Assembly: GCA_963921825.1 (NCBI GenBank)
Contig: OY997595.1
Span: 14,191,228 to 14,255,227, forward strand
Length of the DNA stretch: 64,000 nt
Reading direction: 5' to 3'
DNA from: Erodium maritimum
Lineage: Eukaryota > Streptophyta > Magnoliopsida > Geraniales > Geraniaceae
In this document: positions 22,512 through 32,759 of the stretch, one piece after another
How the letters are laid out: each line of letters opens with the position of its first letter
How positions within the stretch are numbered: position 1 is the first letter of the stretch
Made by a program: the position numbers and the translations under genes
Notes under the pieces: generated by a model
Database searches by the model: none
What the model saw: the letters and a program-made list of their open reading frames with translations, nothing else
What the model was told of the DNA's origin: nothing

Positions 22512-24527
22512 GAGCATGTACTACGGGTCGCACCCGCGCCCCACTCCGCGCGCGCCCGGACCGCGGCACGCGGGCCGACCCGCTGTGGAGGCCCAAAAAA
22601 GCGCGCCCGCGCCCCAATTTCGCGCCCCCGCCCCCCGATACGCGTGCCGCGTGCCCCGTGTGCTTCCCGCTGGCCGGTCCCGCTCCCTGCGCGCCGTGGC
22701 TGGCGTGGCCGCCTGTGGCTGCGCCACGTGGCCAGACCGTTGGCAACGGTCATGTTGCTAACGGCTCTTTTTTTTTTAATTCAAAAATCAACTAAATCTA
22801 ACCCTATAAATACCCATCTTCACTCTCATTTTTTCCACACCACTCTATACTTTCACTCTTTCATAATCAATTCCTACTTGCTATTTTTGAAAATGTCCGA
22901 CGACGAGGTTATGTCCGACGCTGAGGAGATGTCGTACGAGGAGCTGGCTGCCCGGATGCCGACGCATGCGGAGATGGCAGCCCAACTGCCGACATATGAG
23001 GAGATGGCAGCCCAAATGCGGTCAGTTGCACGAAGATTCCGGCGGATGATGGAGAGGCAGATGCAGAGAGTAATGCCAAGGGTCCAGAGGGCCATGCGTG
23101 GGGAACCAATGCGCCGAGAGATTAACAGAAATCGTGCGGAAGCCCACATGCAGTTGATGGCGAACTATTTTGACGAACAACCCCTATATGGCCATGAAAT
23201 GTTCAGGCGTCGGTTCCGTATGTGCAGACCACTTTTCCAACGGATTATGAACGCGGTGAAGGCTCACGACCCTTACTTCGTTTCATGGAGGCTCGACGCT
23301 GCCTCACGGCCGGGCTTATCAACGGAGCAGAAGTGCACTGCCGCTATACGGATGCTTGCGTATGGGTCCTCGGCCGATTCATTGGATGAAACTCTGCGCA
23401 TTAGGGTAAGCACCATACTTGAATGTTTACGTAAGTTTTGCAAGACCGTCATTCAGGTATTCGGAGCCGAGTACGAGCGTACCCCGACACCGGCGGACAT
23501 GGAACGCTTACTCCGAGAAGGGTACAGCCGAGGGTTTCCCGGAATGGCGGGGAGTCTTGACTGTATGCATTGGAAGTGGAAGAACTGCCCAACCGCCGAG
23601 CAGGGAGCCCATGGACGGGGAGATCACCACGGGGACAAGACGATTCTGCTTGAAGCTGTAGCGTCCCGTGATTTATGGATTTGGCATGCATTTTTCGGGA
23701 TGGCTGGATCGAACAACGACATCAACGTCCTCAACCACAGCCACCTATTCCTAGACGCTTACTACGACCATGATCTAGCTGTGGAGTACGAAATCAACGG
23801 GCATCGGTACAACCGACCTTATTACTTGGTGGACGGCATTTACCCATCATACGGACGGTTCATGAAGACTATTCGGCATCCCTTCGAGCCCAAAGAGAAG
23901 TTGTTTGCTAAATGTCAAGAAGGTGCTCGAAAAGATATTGAAAGGGTTTTTGGAGTACTTCAAGCAAGGTGGCACATCATTTCCCGTCCCGCTCGGTCTT
24001 GGAGCGCAAACTTTTTGGCTGATATCATGCACACTTGCATAATTCTACACAACATGATTGTAGAGAATGAGTGCGACCGGTACGAGTATGGGGAGGAGGA
24101 GTTGTTGTGGGCGCAACCTCCAGAAATGCCGAATTGGACACCACCGGAACGATGGCATCACGGAGGGCCATTGGAATACCAGGGACTTGTGGATGCTCAA
24201 CAAAGTGTCATAGATCCTGAGATCCATCATCAACTACAACAAGATCTTATGGAGCACTTATGGGATCGATTTGGAGCTGGTTTCCATGACCACGAGTAGT
24301 TGTTTAAATTATGACTAAATTAAACGGTTTCTGATAACGAATTAAATAAAACAGGAAAATATCAAATAATAATCCAGTCAGCACTGTTCTGCACTCCCAG
24401 GGCCTCAGAGGTCCTTTCTGTTGTAGAACACCCCCTTTTCTGCACTCCCACTCCCTGACTTTTGTCCAGTCAGCACAAGGGCCTCAGGGCCAGGGCCTCA
24501 CACAGGGCCGACCCGTTGTACATGCTC
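22512..24527 (+). mobile_element. Complete PIF/Harbinger element, 2.0 kb
   Basis: Inverted terminal repeats gagcatgtactacgggtcg (left) and, read from the right, gagcatgtacaacgggtcgg differ at one position. The 3 bp duplication tta lies at 22509-22511 and 24528-24530, the TSD typical of this superfamily. The left 230 bp is very GC-rich. Inside is one open transposase gene (22893-24299). The Myb/SANT-like partner gene that full autonomous elements usually carry is not present, so mobility would need a partner supplied in trans. Confidence 0.93.
22893..24299 (+). CDS. PIF/Harbinger (HARBI1-like) transposase, intact
   Basis: A single uninterrupted frame of 468 residues without introns. The start at 22893 (MSDDEVMSDAEEMSYEELAA) follows an AT-rich leader with a TATA-like ctataaatac at 22803; the frame is open further upstream but runs through the terminal repeat, so the longer form is not favoured. 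The DDE_Tnp_4 domain covers about residues 160-410: first Asp in GSLDCMHWKWKNCP, second in AGSNNDINVLNHS, Glu in ARKDIERVFGVLQARW, followed by IMHTCIILHNMIVE. An N-terminal region with EEMAAQ repeats and a basic RRFRRMMERQMQR stretch may bind DNA. The enzyme would cut at the element ends in the nucleus. No frame damage is visible, which suggests recent activity. Two decayed relatives lie at 382-2165. Confidence 0.93.
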   Translation: MSDDEVMSDAEEMSYEELAARMPTHAEMAAQLPTYEEMAAQMRSVARRFRRMMERQMQRVMPRVQRAMRGEPMRREINRNRAEAHMQLMANYFDEQPLYGHEMFRRRFRMCRPLFQRIMNAVKAHDPYFVSWRLDAASRPGLSTEQKCTAAIRMLAYGSSADSLDETLRIRVSTILECLRKFCKTVIQVFGAEYERTPTPADMERLLREGYSRGFPGMAGSLDCMHWKWKNCPTAEQGAHGRGDHHGDKTILLEAVASRDLWIWHAFFGMAGSNNDINVLNHSHLFLDAYYDHDLAVEYEINGHRYNRPYYLVDGIYPSYGRFMKTIRHPFEPKEKLFAKCQEGARKDIERVFGVLQARWHIISRPARSWSANFLADIMHTCIILHNMIVENECDRYEYGEEELLWAQPPEMPNWTPPERWHHGGPLEYQGLVDAQQSVIDPEIHHQLQQDLMEHLWDRFGAGFHDHE

Positions 24528-24530
24528 TTA

Positions 24531-24930
24531 CCATGACACTCGCCATTGGGTCTATTAAGAGGACATTTGATGGACTTACATATGGGCACGGTTGTACAGA
24601 ATCTGGGCGGGCACCAGAATGCCGTGGGTTTGATAATATTTTTGTTCTAACCGTGGTTGGTGACATCGATTAGGGTGGTACAGAACATGTGCAACGGACC
24701 GACTCAGATCACGAATTGAAACTTGCGACCCGCTAAATAGCGGGTTGCAATCGCGGGCCGTGCGTTGTTGCGCGTGTTTTCTGTAGTTCCGACCCGTTAT
24801 TTAGCGGGTCGTGGTTGCGGTTCGCGGCCCACTATGACGGGTCGACTGGTAGCCGGTTCGGGGTCGTAGGCCATCCAAACGACGCATGGTTCCTGCCCGA
24901 CCCTAACAAGCATTCAGTTCCCCCACCTGT
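24531..24930. other. Unassigned, with inverted cgacccgct-type repeats
   Basis: No gene was found. Around 24726-24820 sequences such as cgacccgctaaatagcgggt and gacccgttatttagcgggtc form inverted repeats, perhaps a remnant of a small DNA element. The ends could not be defined. Confidence 0.35.
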
Positions 24931-25098
24931 AGTTGACACCTTCGTATCTCGTTAATATTCTCTCGATACATCGGTTGTCCCCATGCATCCAAAGAACGGC
25001 CAATGCGCTGAATATGGTGTTTGATATGCCGACCTTGTGGATTTCCCCACTTCTGTTGGATCAACTGACCACATCGCGGATCCGTGACCCATATGTTC

Positions 25099-25800
25099 TC
25101 AAACTGAAACTGTCTTTGTCGTCCCCATCGGACCGTCCATCAGCTGAAGGTGAATGGGCGTATGGTACGATGTGGTGTACCCAACGTCATGAAGGCGAGC
25201 ATGCGGAAACCGGACCCGAGCATCCACAAACATGAGTCCCTTATCCAACCATATTTTCATCCTAGTATTGGTATCCTTACCTCGTGCCCAAGTAAATTGA
25301 TAATCGTCCAACGTAGGATCCTTAACACCATATTTGTCAATGCATACCGGAAGTCCTACATGAGACCAATAGGGTACGGTCATCCCCCCTTCTCCGTCGG
25401 GACCAATAGCCTGTTGAAATCACCTATCAATATCCAGTATCGTGTTTAGTGTGCCTCGCCAGGCGTCGGAGCAACGTCCAAGTTCGGTGGCATTGTGCCC
25501 TCACTAGTTCCCCATACACCCATGTGAATCGGATCACCTGTTCCTGTCCTATCTAAACATGGGCGTCTATGTGTGTTTGTTATTGTTCTTCAATCACAAC
25601 TCGACAGTTATCACTCCACAAGAGAGCGATCCCTCACTTTTGCCCCCACAGAGTGACAACTTTGAAGCCGAGTTTTAGGTGTCTGAGTGATAGGTTTCGG
25701 TGAGGAAGACTATGTCTGACCTATATTTTCCGATCAGATCCTTCAGATGTTGGCGATTCTTATCTGCCCTCACCCCTCGACAATTCTATACCATGAACAA
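25099..25800 (-). pseudogene. L1 ORF2 endonuclease fragment
   Basis: On the minus strand, in shifting frames, are the blocks of an L1-type apurinic endonuclease in the right order: DLIGKYRSDIVFLTETYHSD near 25690-25750, LIGDFNRLL near 25400-25430, and LDDYQFTWARGKDTNTRMKI with a weakened PHAR...YHTPI motif at 25330-25150. The reverse transcriptase that should follow is absent. A broken copy. Confidence 0.8.
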
Positions 25801-26059
25801 CTAGACAAATCCCAAAAGCAGAATGACCACGAGAGGGGATAGGGCGAAGTGTATCTGGCGTAATGATGCAACCGAATACTAAGATTAGAGGAGGAATCTC
25901 CGTCGACGTTCACCAAATCCTTGACACCCAAAACTAACCTTATACGGCTCGTGATACTAGTCTCTTGGGCTCTTTTTGCTATTATTGTCTCTCTTCTCCA
26001 TAAGTTGTTATGAGTATCACTGGCGACTTTTTTTAATGTGTTTCCGAGAATACTAGGAC

Positions 26060-26983
26060 CTGGTACGTGTTACATTAACTTATGTCAAGCTTCATGCCTT
26101 TTATTTTAATTGTGGCGGGATTGGTCATATGGTCAGATACTGCGAGTGGGAGGTACCGCGGATTCCTCGATATGATGACTCCATGCTAGAGTTCAAGACG
26201 GTGAAGGAAAATAGGTTGTATGCTACTGATTGGGGACAAGATCCGATTCTACCACCATCTTCGGGGTTTGCACCGCTGACCTTGGATTCGATACAAAAGG
26301 ATGGATTGCCCCGAGGGAAGGCTCCCCTCATGACCATAGACTCGATACCTAATCCAGGTCTGAGGTTCCAATTTCGATTGAGTAAGGATCCCTCCACTTG
26401 GGGCCTCGACTAGTCGTCTACGATAGGCCACAATGGGTGTTCAGATATAGGTCTCACTGGGTCTGGCCCATCTGGGACGCTACATGGCCCTGGGGGCTAG
26501 AAGAGGAGCATGGCGAAGGAGCCGCGAGATGATCAGGCGAGGGCTGAGAAACAACTCCGTCAGGAGAGATGAAAGGATTTCATGGCTCCAAGGATCTATC
26601 TCGGGAGAAGTTCCTGATGAGAGCCATTCCTCCCTGCTGTATTGTCATGTTCAAGTTCGGTGGTTCAGTCAACCCACCAGTCGACAAGACGAGTCATTGG
26701 AGAGCATGGACCAAGCAACGTTTAGGCCCCATCTTGAGCTGTTCCTGACAGAGGGCACCTTTTGGTTTCCTTTTCAGTTCTAGTTTTGGTTTCCTTTTCT
26801 GTATTAGTTACTTTTCGTGTTTTAGTTATGTTTCATGTATTGCCCTGCTTACTATAATCAGGTCTGTTTTGGAACGGTTCGTATCTGAGAATTATTGGAT
26901 CACTGTCCTCTTGAGAACATTAGATGTTGTAATGATTCTCCCTTTATTATTAATTGAATCTATTTCTTATTCTAAAAAATGAC
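26060..26983 (+). pseudogene. L1 ORF1 end with zinc knuckle, and 3' tail
   Basis: The plus strand encodes FNCGGIGHMVRYC near 26110-26145, a zinc knuckle as found at the end of plant L1 ORF1; its expected first Cys is replaced by Tyr. The frame continues to a stop at 26413, then broken frames and an AT-rich tail with ttattattaattgaatc and an A run near 26976. No endonuclease or reverse transcriptase lies between ORF1 and the tail. A target duplication was not found. Confidence 0.65.
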
Positions 26984-27101
26984 ATTTTTTTACATTAGTT
27001 ATACTACGCACTAAATCATAAATTTATAAAATTCAGGGAGCTTTATTTTCACTTTAATGGTTCAATATAATTATGTGTATAAATCATCAAATGTAATTAG
27101 G

Positions 27102-28710
27102 GGATTAAAAGACCGCAGTCTTTCTCTCTAAACCCTGGACCAAGAAATGCTTTGCAATCTACCATCTCATAGCGGCGAGGCATGACGGACCAGGTTTCGG
27201 TAGGTCGTGTGTCCAGGGATGGTGTCGGCTTCGACGTGGAGCTGGTGAGGGAGCCTGGATCTCCCATCCATGGTTCACTCTCGCAGCACGAGGAAGAGGC
27301 GGTCGATGCTGTACCGGTCCATTCTTCGTCCCCAGAATGCACGACATCCAACAAGGATCCTAAAGGGCGGTGCGGGATGATACTTGGTTGCAGTTCTCTG
27401 CGGTCCAGGAGGAGGCTGTCAAGCGGGACGGACCTAGGAAGGCGTCGGTGTTGGGTCTGCGCCCACGGAGGAGAAGCTTGGGGAAGTCAAGAGCGGGGGC
27501 GGGCTCTCCACCGAGGGGGTTTAGGTGGGGTACGCTAATGACCCGAGGAATGGAGGAGGAGGCGGAGGATCTGATTCTAGAGGAGCAAGAACCGCCTCTG
27601 CAGGATAATGACCGACAGGTGGAGCTCTTGCCGAAGAATACGACGGGGACGTGGTCGAGGAGACCGGGCAAGGAACCCTACCGGGCTTTTCCAGTCAATG
27701 GGCCACGTGGGCCTGGTAAGCCAGGACCGGGATTGCTCATTGACGCGAGGATGGCATGGAACGGGCCACATCTTGGGTCGGTGGAGATGGGCATGCTAGG
27801 GCAAGCAGGACTGTTGGGCCGTGGAGATGGATCAGGCAGGCGGGTCGGATCGTCAAGCTGGATTGGGCATACGGTAGGTGGATCAGGCCCAACCCGGGTC
27901 TGGATTACTGAGGACAGGTCGTGGGCTCATGGGCTGGGTGATCAGAACTGGGCCCGTAAACCTGACTAGACTAGACCAGGTGGCACCGCTACTCGCCATG
28001 AAGCGTCGGGTCAGCTTCATGGGCGGGTCGGGGTGTCCGGGTCTCGGACCCGTTCACATGGAATCCCAGACCCGATACCAGTGGGGCGTTTTTCGACGTT
28101 CAATGGTCGGACACTAATTATGAGCATTGAATCGGAGGGGCATGCAGAATCCAATGGAGGGACACCACAAACGGCGAGGGGCGGAACGCACCCTCGCCTC
28201 GATCAATGAGGACTTCGTGGTCCAGTGTGGGGTCTGCCAGTAATACCGCCTCACTGGACGTAGGGTGGCATCGATTCCACCAAGTACCGGCGCGACATTC
28301 GTCAATCAGATCGGGAACCAGCAATTTTACGTTTTTAAGGGCCCTCATTATCATCAGAGGGGAGACGACGCCTGCTGGTTCCTTCGGGAAATGCAAAGTC
28401 CAACTGAGTCATTTCAGTTTCTGGTTACAGGGCTGGCCGGAGCGTCGATTAACATTTACGCCTAATCGGAAATCTCAAAAACCCCACACTAGATCTGCTC
28501 GATTAGTGTCCCAATGTTTGGCTTATGTTGTATCGGTGTTGTTAGATGCTACCGCAGTTCTCCTGTCCAGTCCACAACTAGGTTCAAGAGCAAATTTATA
28601 TTTCGTTTCTTATTCTTTCAATTTCGATGTACTTTCATTTCGTTACGCTGATGTTGGCATTTTGCGAACATTTTTACAGTTATGATATCATACATTTTAG
28701 CTCAAAAAAA
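27102..28710 (+). mobile_element. L1-derived retroposon, 1.6 kb
   Basis: The flanks atcaaatgtaattagg (27086-27101) and atcaaatgtaatcagg (28711-28726) are a 16 bp duplication with one mismatch. The start has ctttctctctaaaccctgg, like an L1 leader, and the tail ends gctcaaaaaaa. Several GC-rich open frames lie inside, the longest at 27370-27969 (199 codons), none with a domain I recognise. The region 28530-28560 resembles the 3' part of the minus-strand element at 20821. No reverse transcriptase. Confidence 0.85.
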
Positions 28711-28726
28711 ATCAAATGTAATCAGG

Positions 28727-30776
28727 TATAACTATCCTTATCTTACATACCATCCACATCTCTTTCGAATTTGATGTGACTTTATAAATTGCGGTTTGTT
28801 GCTTGGTTTTGAATTAATGTCGGTTGACATATAGTGTCCATCTGCTGCTCCTGTTTTTTTTTTTCTTACTAAATTATGGTGTCTTCAACTTGATAAATAA
28901 ATTAAATTAAAATTGTCAACACTTGATCATGTAAATTCTAGTGCTCGTGCTTATATTGTTAACGTTAATGTGTACGCATATGTTGCTAACGCATCGAAGC
29001 AATTTCAAGTGTGCGTGTAGTGTTTGTGTACTGTTTTATATTGCTTGCTACGCCTTTAAATGTCATTTTCAGCTGCAATAAACTTTGTAGTTCATGCCCT
29101 CTGTGTGTCCACCCAAAGTTTGTATAGTTTGTTCCTTGTAGGACATAGATGACCTTTTCTAGGACCTTCTTACTCATTTTCCCTATCATTTACTTCGAAA
29201 TTTAAAGATTGTGTTTCCACTATAATATTGATCTGATCACAAAATTAAATTATAAAAAATATAGTTACATTAAGGTTCAATGTTATCATCTATATATAGA
29301 TATAATATAAATCCGTAAGTTTATTTCAAGTAAAGCTTTATGAAGCAAGGTTGTTTGGTGTGATTATTCTAATGAGTCTCCTCATTTGGCTTACATCAAA
29401 ACTTGCGTTTCAAGTAACGTTACCAACTACATGAATCATGTGTATTATGCATGTAATATCACCAACAAGTGACAGACACGTATCACTTGTTCACAACATT
29501 AACATGTTACCAAACTGCCCCTGACAGTTGTCATTACAGGGTCATGGAGGTCAAATGGTCAATAGTTTCAGACTCTCAGGTCAAGACAAGGAAAGAGGGT
29601 CCCACTTAATCCCCCAGAAAGTTAACAGCATGATGGTGTTGGGTTTTCAAGGTTGAATCCATCTTGATTTGCAAAATCAAGTGGATTGAGACCCATATGA
29701 TTCACCCAAAAAGGCAAGTCCTCATTACTTACCATGGGACTACAGTGCAGCATATCAATTGAGTTCCTTTATTCATTCCTTGGCACATAACAGAACACAC
29801 AAAAACTACCCTTGTACTCCAAAAAGCATCTAAAACAAAAATAAAAAAAGGAAATTCATGTATGAAGAAAAAGAAGAGACTGACAAAACCAAGAAGGAGA
29901 AAAAGAAAAAGGTAACTGGTCCTAGCAAATAGCAATTGCATGTTTGATCCTTTTTGTGTCTGAAATTGAATGGGTATGTGGAGAAGATTGTGACTGCAGA
30001 GGTTGTCTGGTCCATTTCACAAGATCTCATTCTTGTGTTTAAAGCATAGAGCCCTTTCCTCTCTAGACAAAGAGGTTTTGCTTCTCTTCTTCCACAACCT
30101 CCACATTGTTCTCTTGCTCTCCCTTGCAAGTATACCCCTTTTCTTACCCTAGAGTTCAGCTTCCTCTCATTCCATTCCTCTTCTTAATGGGTTACTAGCT
30201 TTCTGTGCAAAAACTCATCTAAAGTTTGGAATCTCAGCTCCCTGATTGGTTTGTTTGGTCCCAAATCTCTTATAAGAAGCCATTAACTAATGAGGTCAAG
30301 ATTCAAATAGTCCATGTTTGTGTTGCTTTTCACTTTTCATTGAACCAAGCCTCCTCTGGTTCTTTCCTTCTAATGGAATGTGGTCTCAGTGCTTTTACCA
30401 ATTCTCCATGACAAGTCCTGAACTGAATTCTTGGGAGTTGTGGGTGTGATTGATTTCCTGTCTGGGATTTGAGCATTTACAACTTTACATTCTTCTCCAC
30501 TTCATTTTTCAAGCTCCTGTTTCAAAAAGATGTTATTTTTGCCTTCTGGGTTTGTATTGGATTGATGCTCATATAAAACTTCATCTCTCTTCTCCTTTTT
30601 GGCAATATCTGAGAAACAGTTCTTCATTTATCCACATATTTGCTCAAGTTTCAATTTTTTTGAAAACCTTCTGTTAAATTTAGATAAAGTTACATTCTTC
30701 ACAAATTGGGGGAGTCTCTTTTGGTCATTTAAGTTGATCAATTTGGAGAATTAAGCAAAAGTGATATAAAAAAAAC
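28727..30776 (+). other. Intergenic DNA and upstream region of the 30777 gene
   Basis: 28727 to about 29990 is AT-rich and I see no gene in it. From about 30000 the sequence becomes pyrimidine-rich and is probably promoter and leader of the gene starting at 30777. A TATA-like tataaaac lies at 30572-30579, about 200 bp before the start codon. Short upstream open frames occur but look unconserved. Confidence 0.35.
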
Positions 30777-32357
30777 ATGAGCTCTTCAACAGAATCTGAA
30801 AGAAGATGGGATCCAGTCATGACAGCCAACACAACCACCTCCAGTTACTGGCTCAACTGGAGGGTCTTGCTCTGTGCTATTTGGGTCATATCCTCCACAA
30901 TTTTTGCAGCCATTCTCATATGGAAGTATGAAGATTTCAAAAACTCGAGACAGCGCAAGAGCGAAGAGACTCAAACCCATGAAGAAAATGCAGCAACATT
31001 GTATGAGGATGAAGCTTGGATGCCATGCATCAGAGGAGTCCACCCTGGCTGGTTGCTGGCTTTTCGAGCCACCGCTTTTGTTGTGCTCTTGTCTCTGCTC
31101 ACTGCCACTGCACTTGTTGATGGAGGCACCATTTTCTACTATTATACCCAGTAAGATCAACTTCTTCTTTCATTTACCACATTTAAGCATAATATTAACT
31201 GATCAAGTACTAACCACTTGCATTTCTCTATTCTGAACAGGTGGACTTTTTCCTTAGTCACCATATATTTTGGGGTATGATTTATATATCCCTTTCATCT
31301 CCATTACATTCTTCACTCTCTATGTTTGTTTGCTCAATGAAGAATGAACTTTTGGCTGCAGCTTGGGTCATTGTTGTCCATCTATGGATGTTTCCAATAT
31401 GGCAACGGATTTGGTAATGAAGTTGATTCTGAGGAGGGTATGTCCAACACAGCAAAGGGCTCATGCCATCGCAAAGGACTCGTAGTTCGTAAACCTGCAG
31501 GCACTTGGGCTTTTATCTTTCAAATAATTTTTCAGGTACTAAAAATTCAGCTAGATTTAAAATTGGATGAGTTTTTTTGTTTGCTGATATTACATTTCTT
31601 GTGGATAGATGAATGCAGGTGCTGTGATGCTCACAGACTGTGTCTTCTGGTTCATACTTGTTCCATTTCTTACCATCAAAGATTACGACTTGAACTTTGT
31701 AAGTATCATTTAGGTAACATTGTACAATGTATCATCCAAACTCCTCTTATGATGTTTTGTTCATATCCATGACAGTTGCTTATTAATATGCATTCAATCA
31801 ATGCTGTGTTCCTGCTGGGTGATACAGCTTTGAATTGCTTGGTAAGCTGCTCTAGTTTCAGTGAACTGCGATTCATTTGACTACTGCTTTCATGATTTGA
31901 TCCTTTCGATCTCTCATTGCAGAGATTTCCTTGGTTTCGGATTGCCTATTTCTTCCTCTGGACCATCACTTTCGTTACTTTCCAATGGATCTTGCATGCT
32001 TGTATACCTATATGGTAAAACACCGTCGTCTCTGTTCTATCTTCAGTACTAGATTATGCTTAATCATCACCATCGACCCCTGATTTATTCTGAACGACAT
32101 TTGCAGGTGGCCTTATCCATTTCTTGATCTGTCGTCTCCATATGCTCCACTGTGGTATGAAACAGACCTTGATCTAAGCTCTTAATTTGAACTGGTTATT
32201 GCATAAAACTGATCTTTCTTTGGTTTATGGAATTTCAAGGTACTCATCTGTAGCGTTTATGCATATCCCGTGCTATGGTTTATTCGCTTTGGCAGTAAAG
32301 CTTAAACACCATGTTTTGTCCAAGAAGTTCCCTGAGTCATACCAGTGTGCAATATGA
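30777..32357 (+). CDS. Plant-specific multi-pass membrane protein, function unknown
   Basis: Eight exons give one frame of 331 residues: 30777-31150, 31241-31274, 31362-31535, 31609-31698, 31776-31841, 31923-32014, 32107-32154, 32240-32357, all GT-AG. About seven hydrophobic segments are visible, among them [60 protein letters not shown] and [10 protein letters not shown]. Conserved-looking points are [17 protein letters not shown], the short [11 protein letters not shown] helix and the C-terminal [17 protein letters not shown]. From memory this fits a small plant family annotated only as transmembrane proteins (Arabidopsis At3g27770/At5g62960 type); this is recognition, not a search. No signal peptide is evident. 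The gene looks intact and meets the Tim-family gene tail to tail. Confidence 0.85.
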
Positions 32358-32759
32358 TTATGAAATGTCACCAGACGAGCAACTATTCGGGGGAATCACT
32401 GGATAACTTTCATGTCAACAACAATAAGTATTGGAAGACATGCAACAGAAGAAGCAGAATAGTTCAACAAAACAAAATGTTGGATATACAATTCTTACAG
32501 AAATCTTCATTTTTTTTCCAGTTACTTTGAAAGACAAATTTTGTCACCCAACTAAGAATGTTTGGTAACTTTGTTTAACCAGCAAAATTAAATGACACAA
32601 ACTCAAAAAACAACTCAAACACCATCTTGTAGTAGCAAACATCAGTGTTAGTATAGAGGGTGAAACAAAGCTATTATGTCAAGCTTTCGATTGTGTGTCC
32701 TATACTAAATTATTATTCTTCTTCTCTGTGGCTGAAAGGTTCCAGACTCAACAGATGTA
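32358..32759. other. Shared 3' intergenic region of two convergent genes
   Basis: Only about 400 bp separate the stop codons of the gene ending at 32357 (+) and the gene ending at 32760 (-). The 3' untranslated regions must be short or overlap. No other feature was seen. Confidence 0.5.

Noticed and set aside
22425..22892. Upstream extension of the Harbinger transposase to a 624-codon frame
   Set aside because: It would begin outside the element and read through the terminal repeat and a very GC-rich leader; the ATG at 22893 follows a TATA-like box and leader and fits the family.
27360..27969. Open frames of up to 199 codons on the plus strand
   Set aside because: They lie in an L1-derived retroposon, are GC-rich and have no recognisable domain; kept as part of the element only.
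30226..30677. Short open frames upstream of the 30777 gene
   Set aside because: They lie in a pyrimidine-rich leader or promoter region and show no conserved motif.
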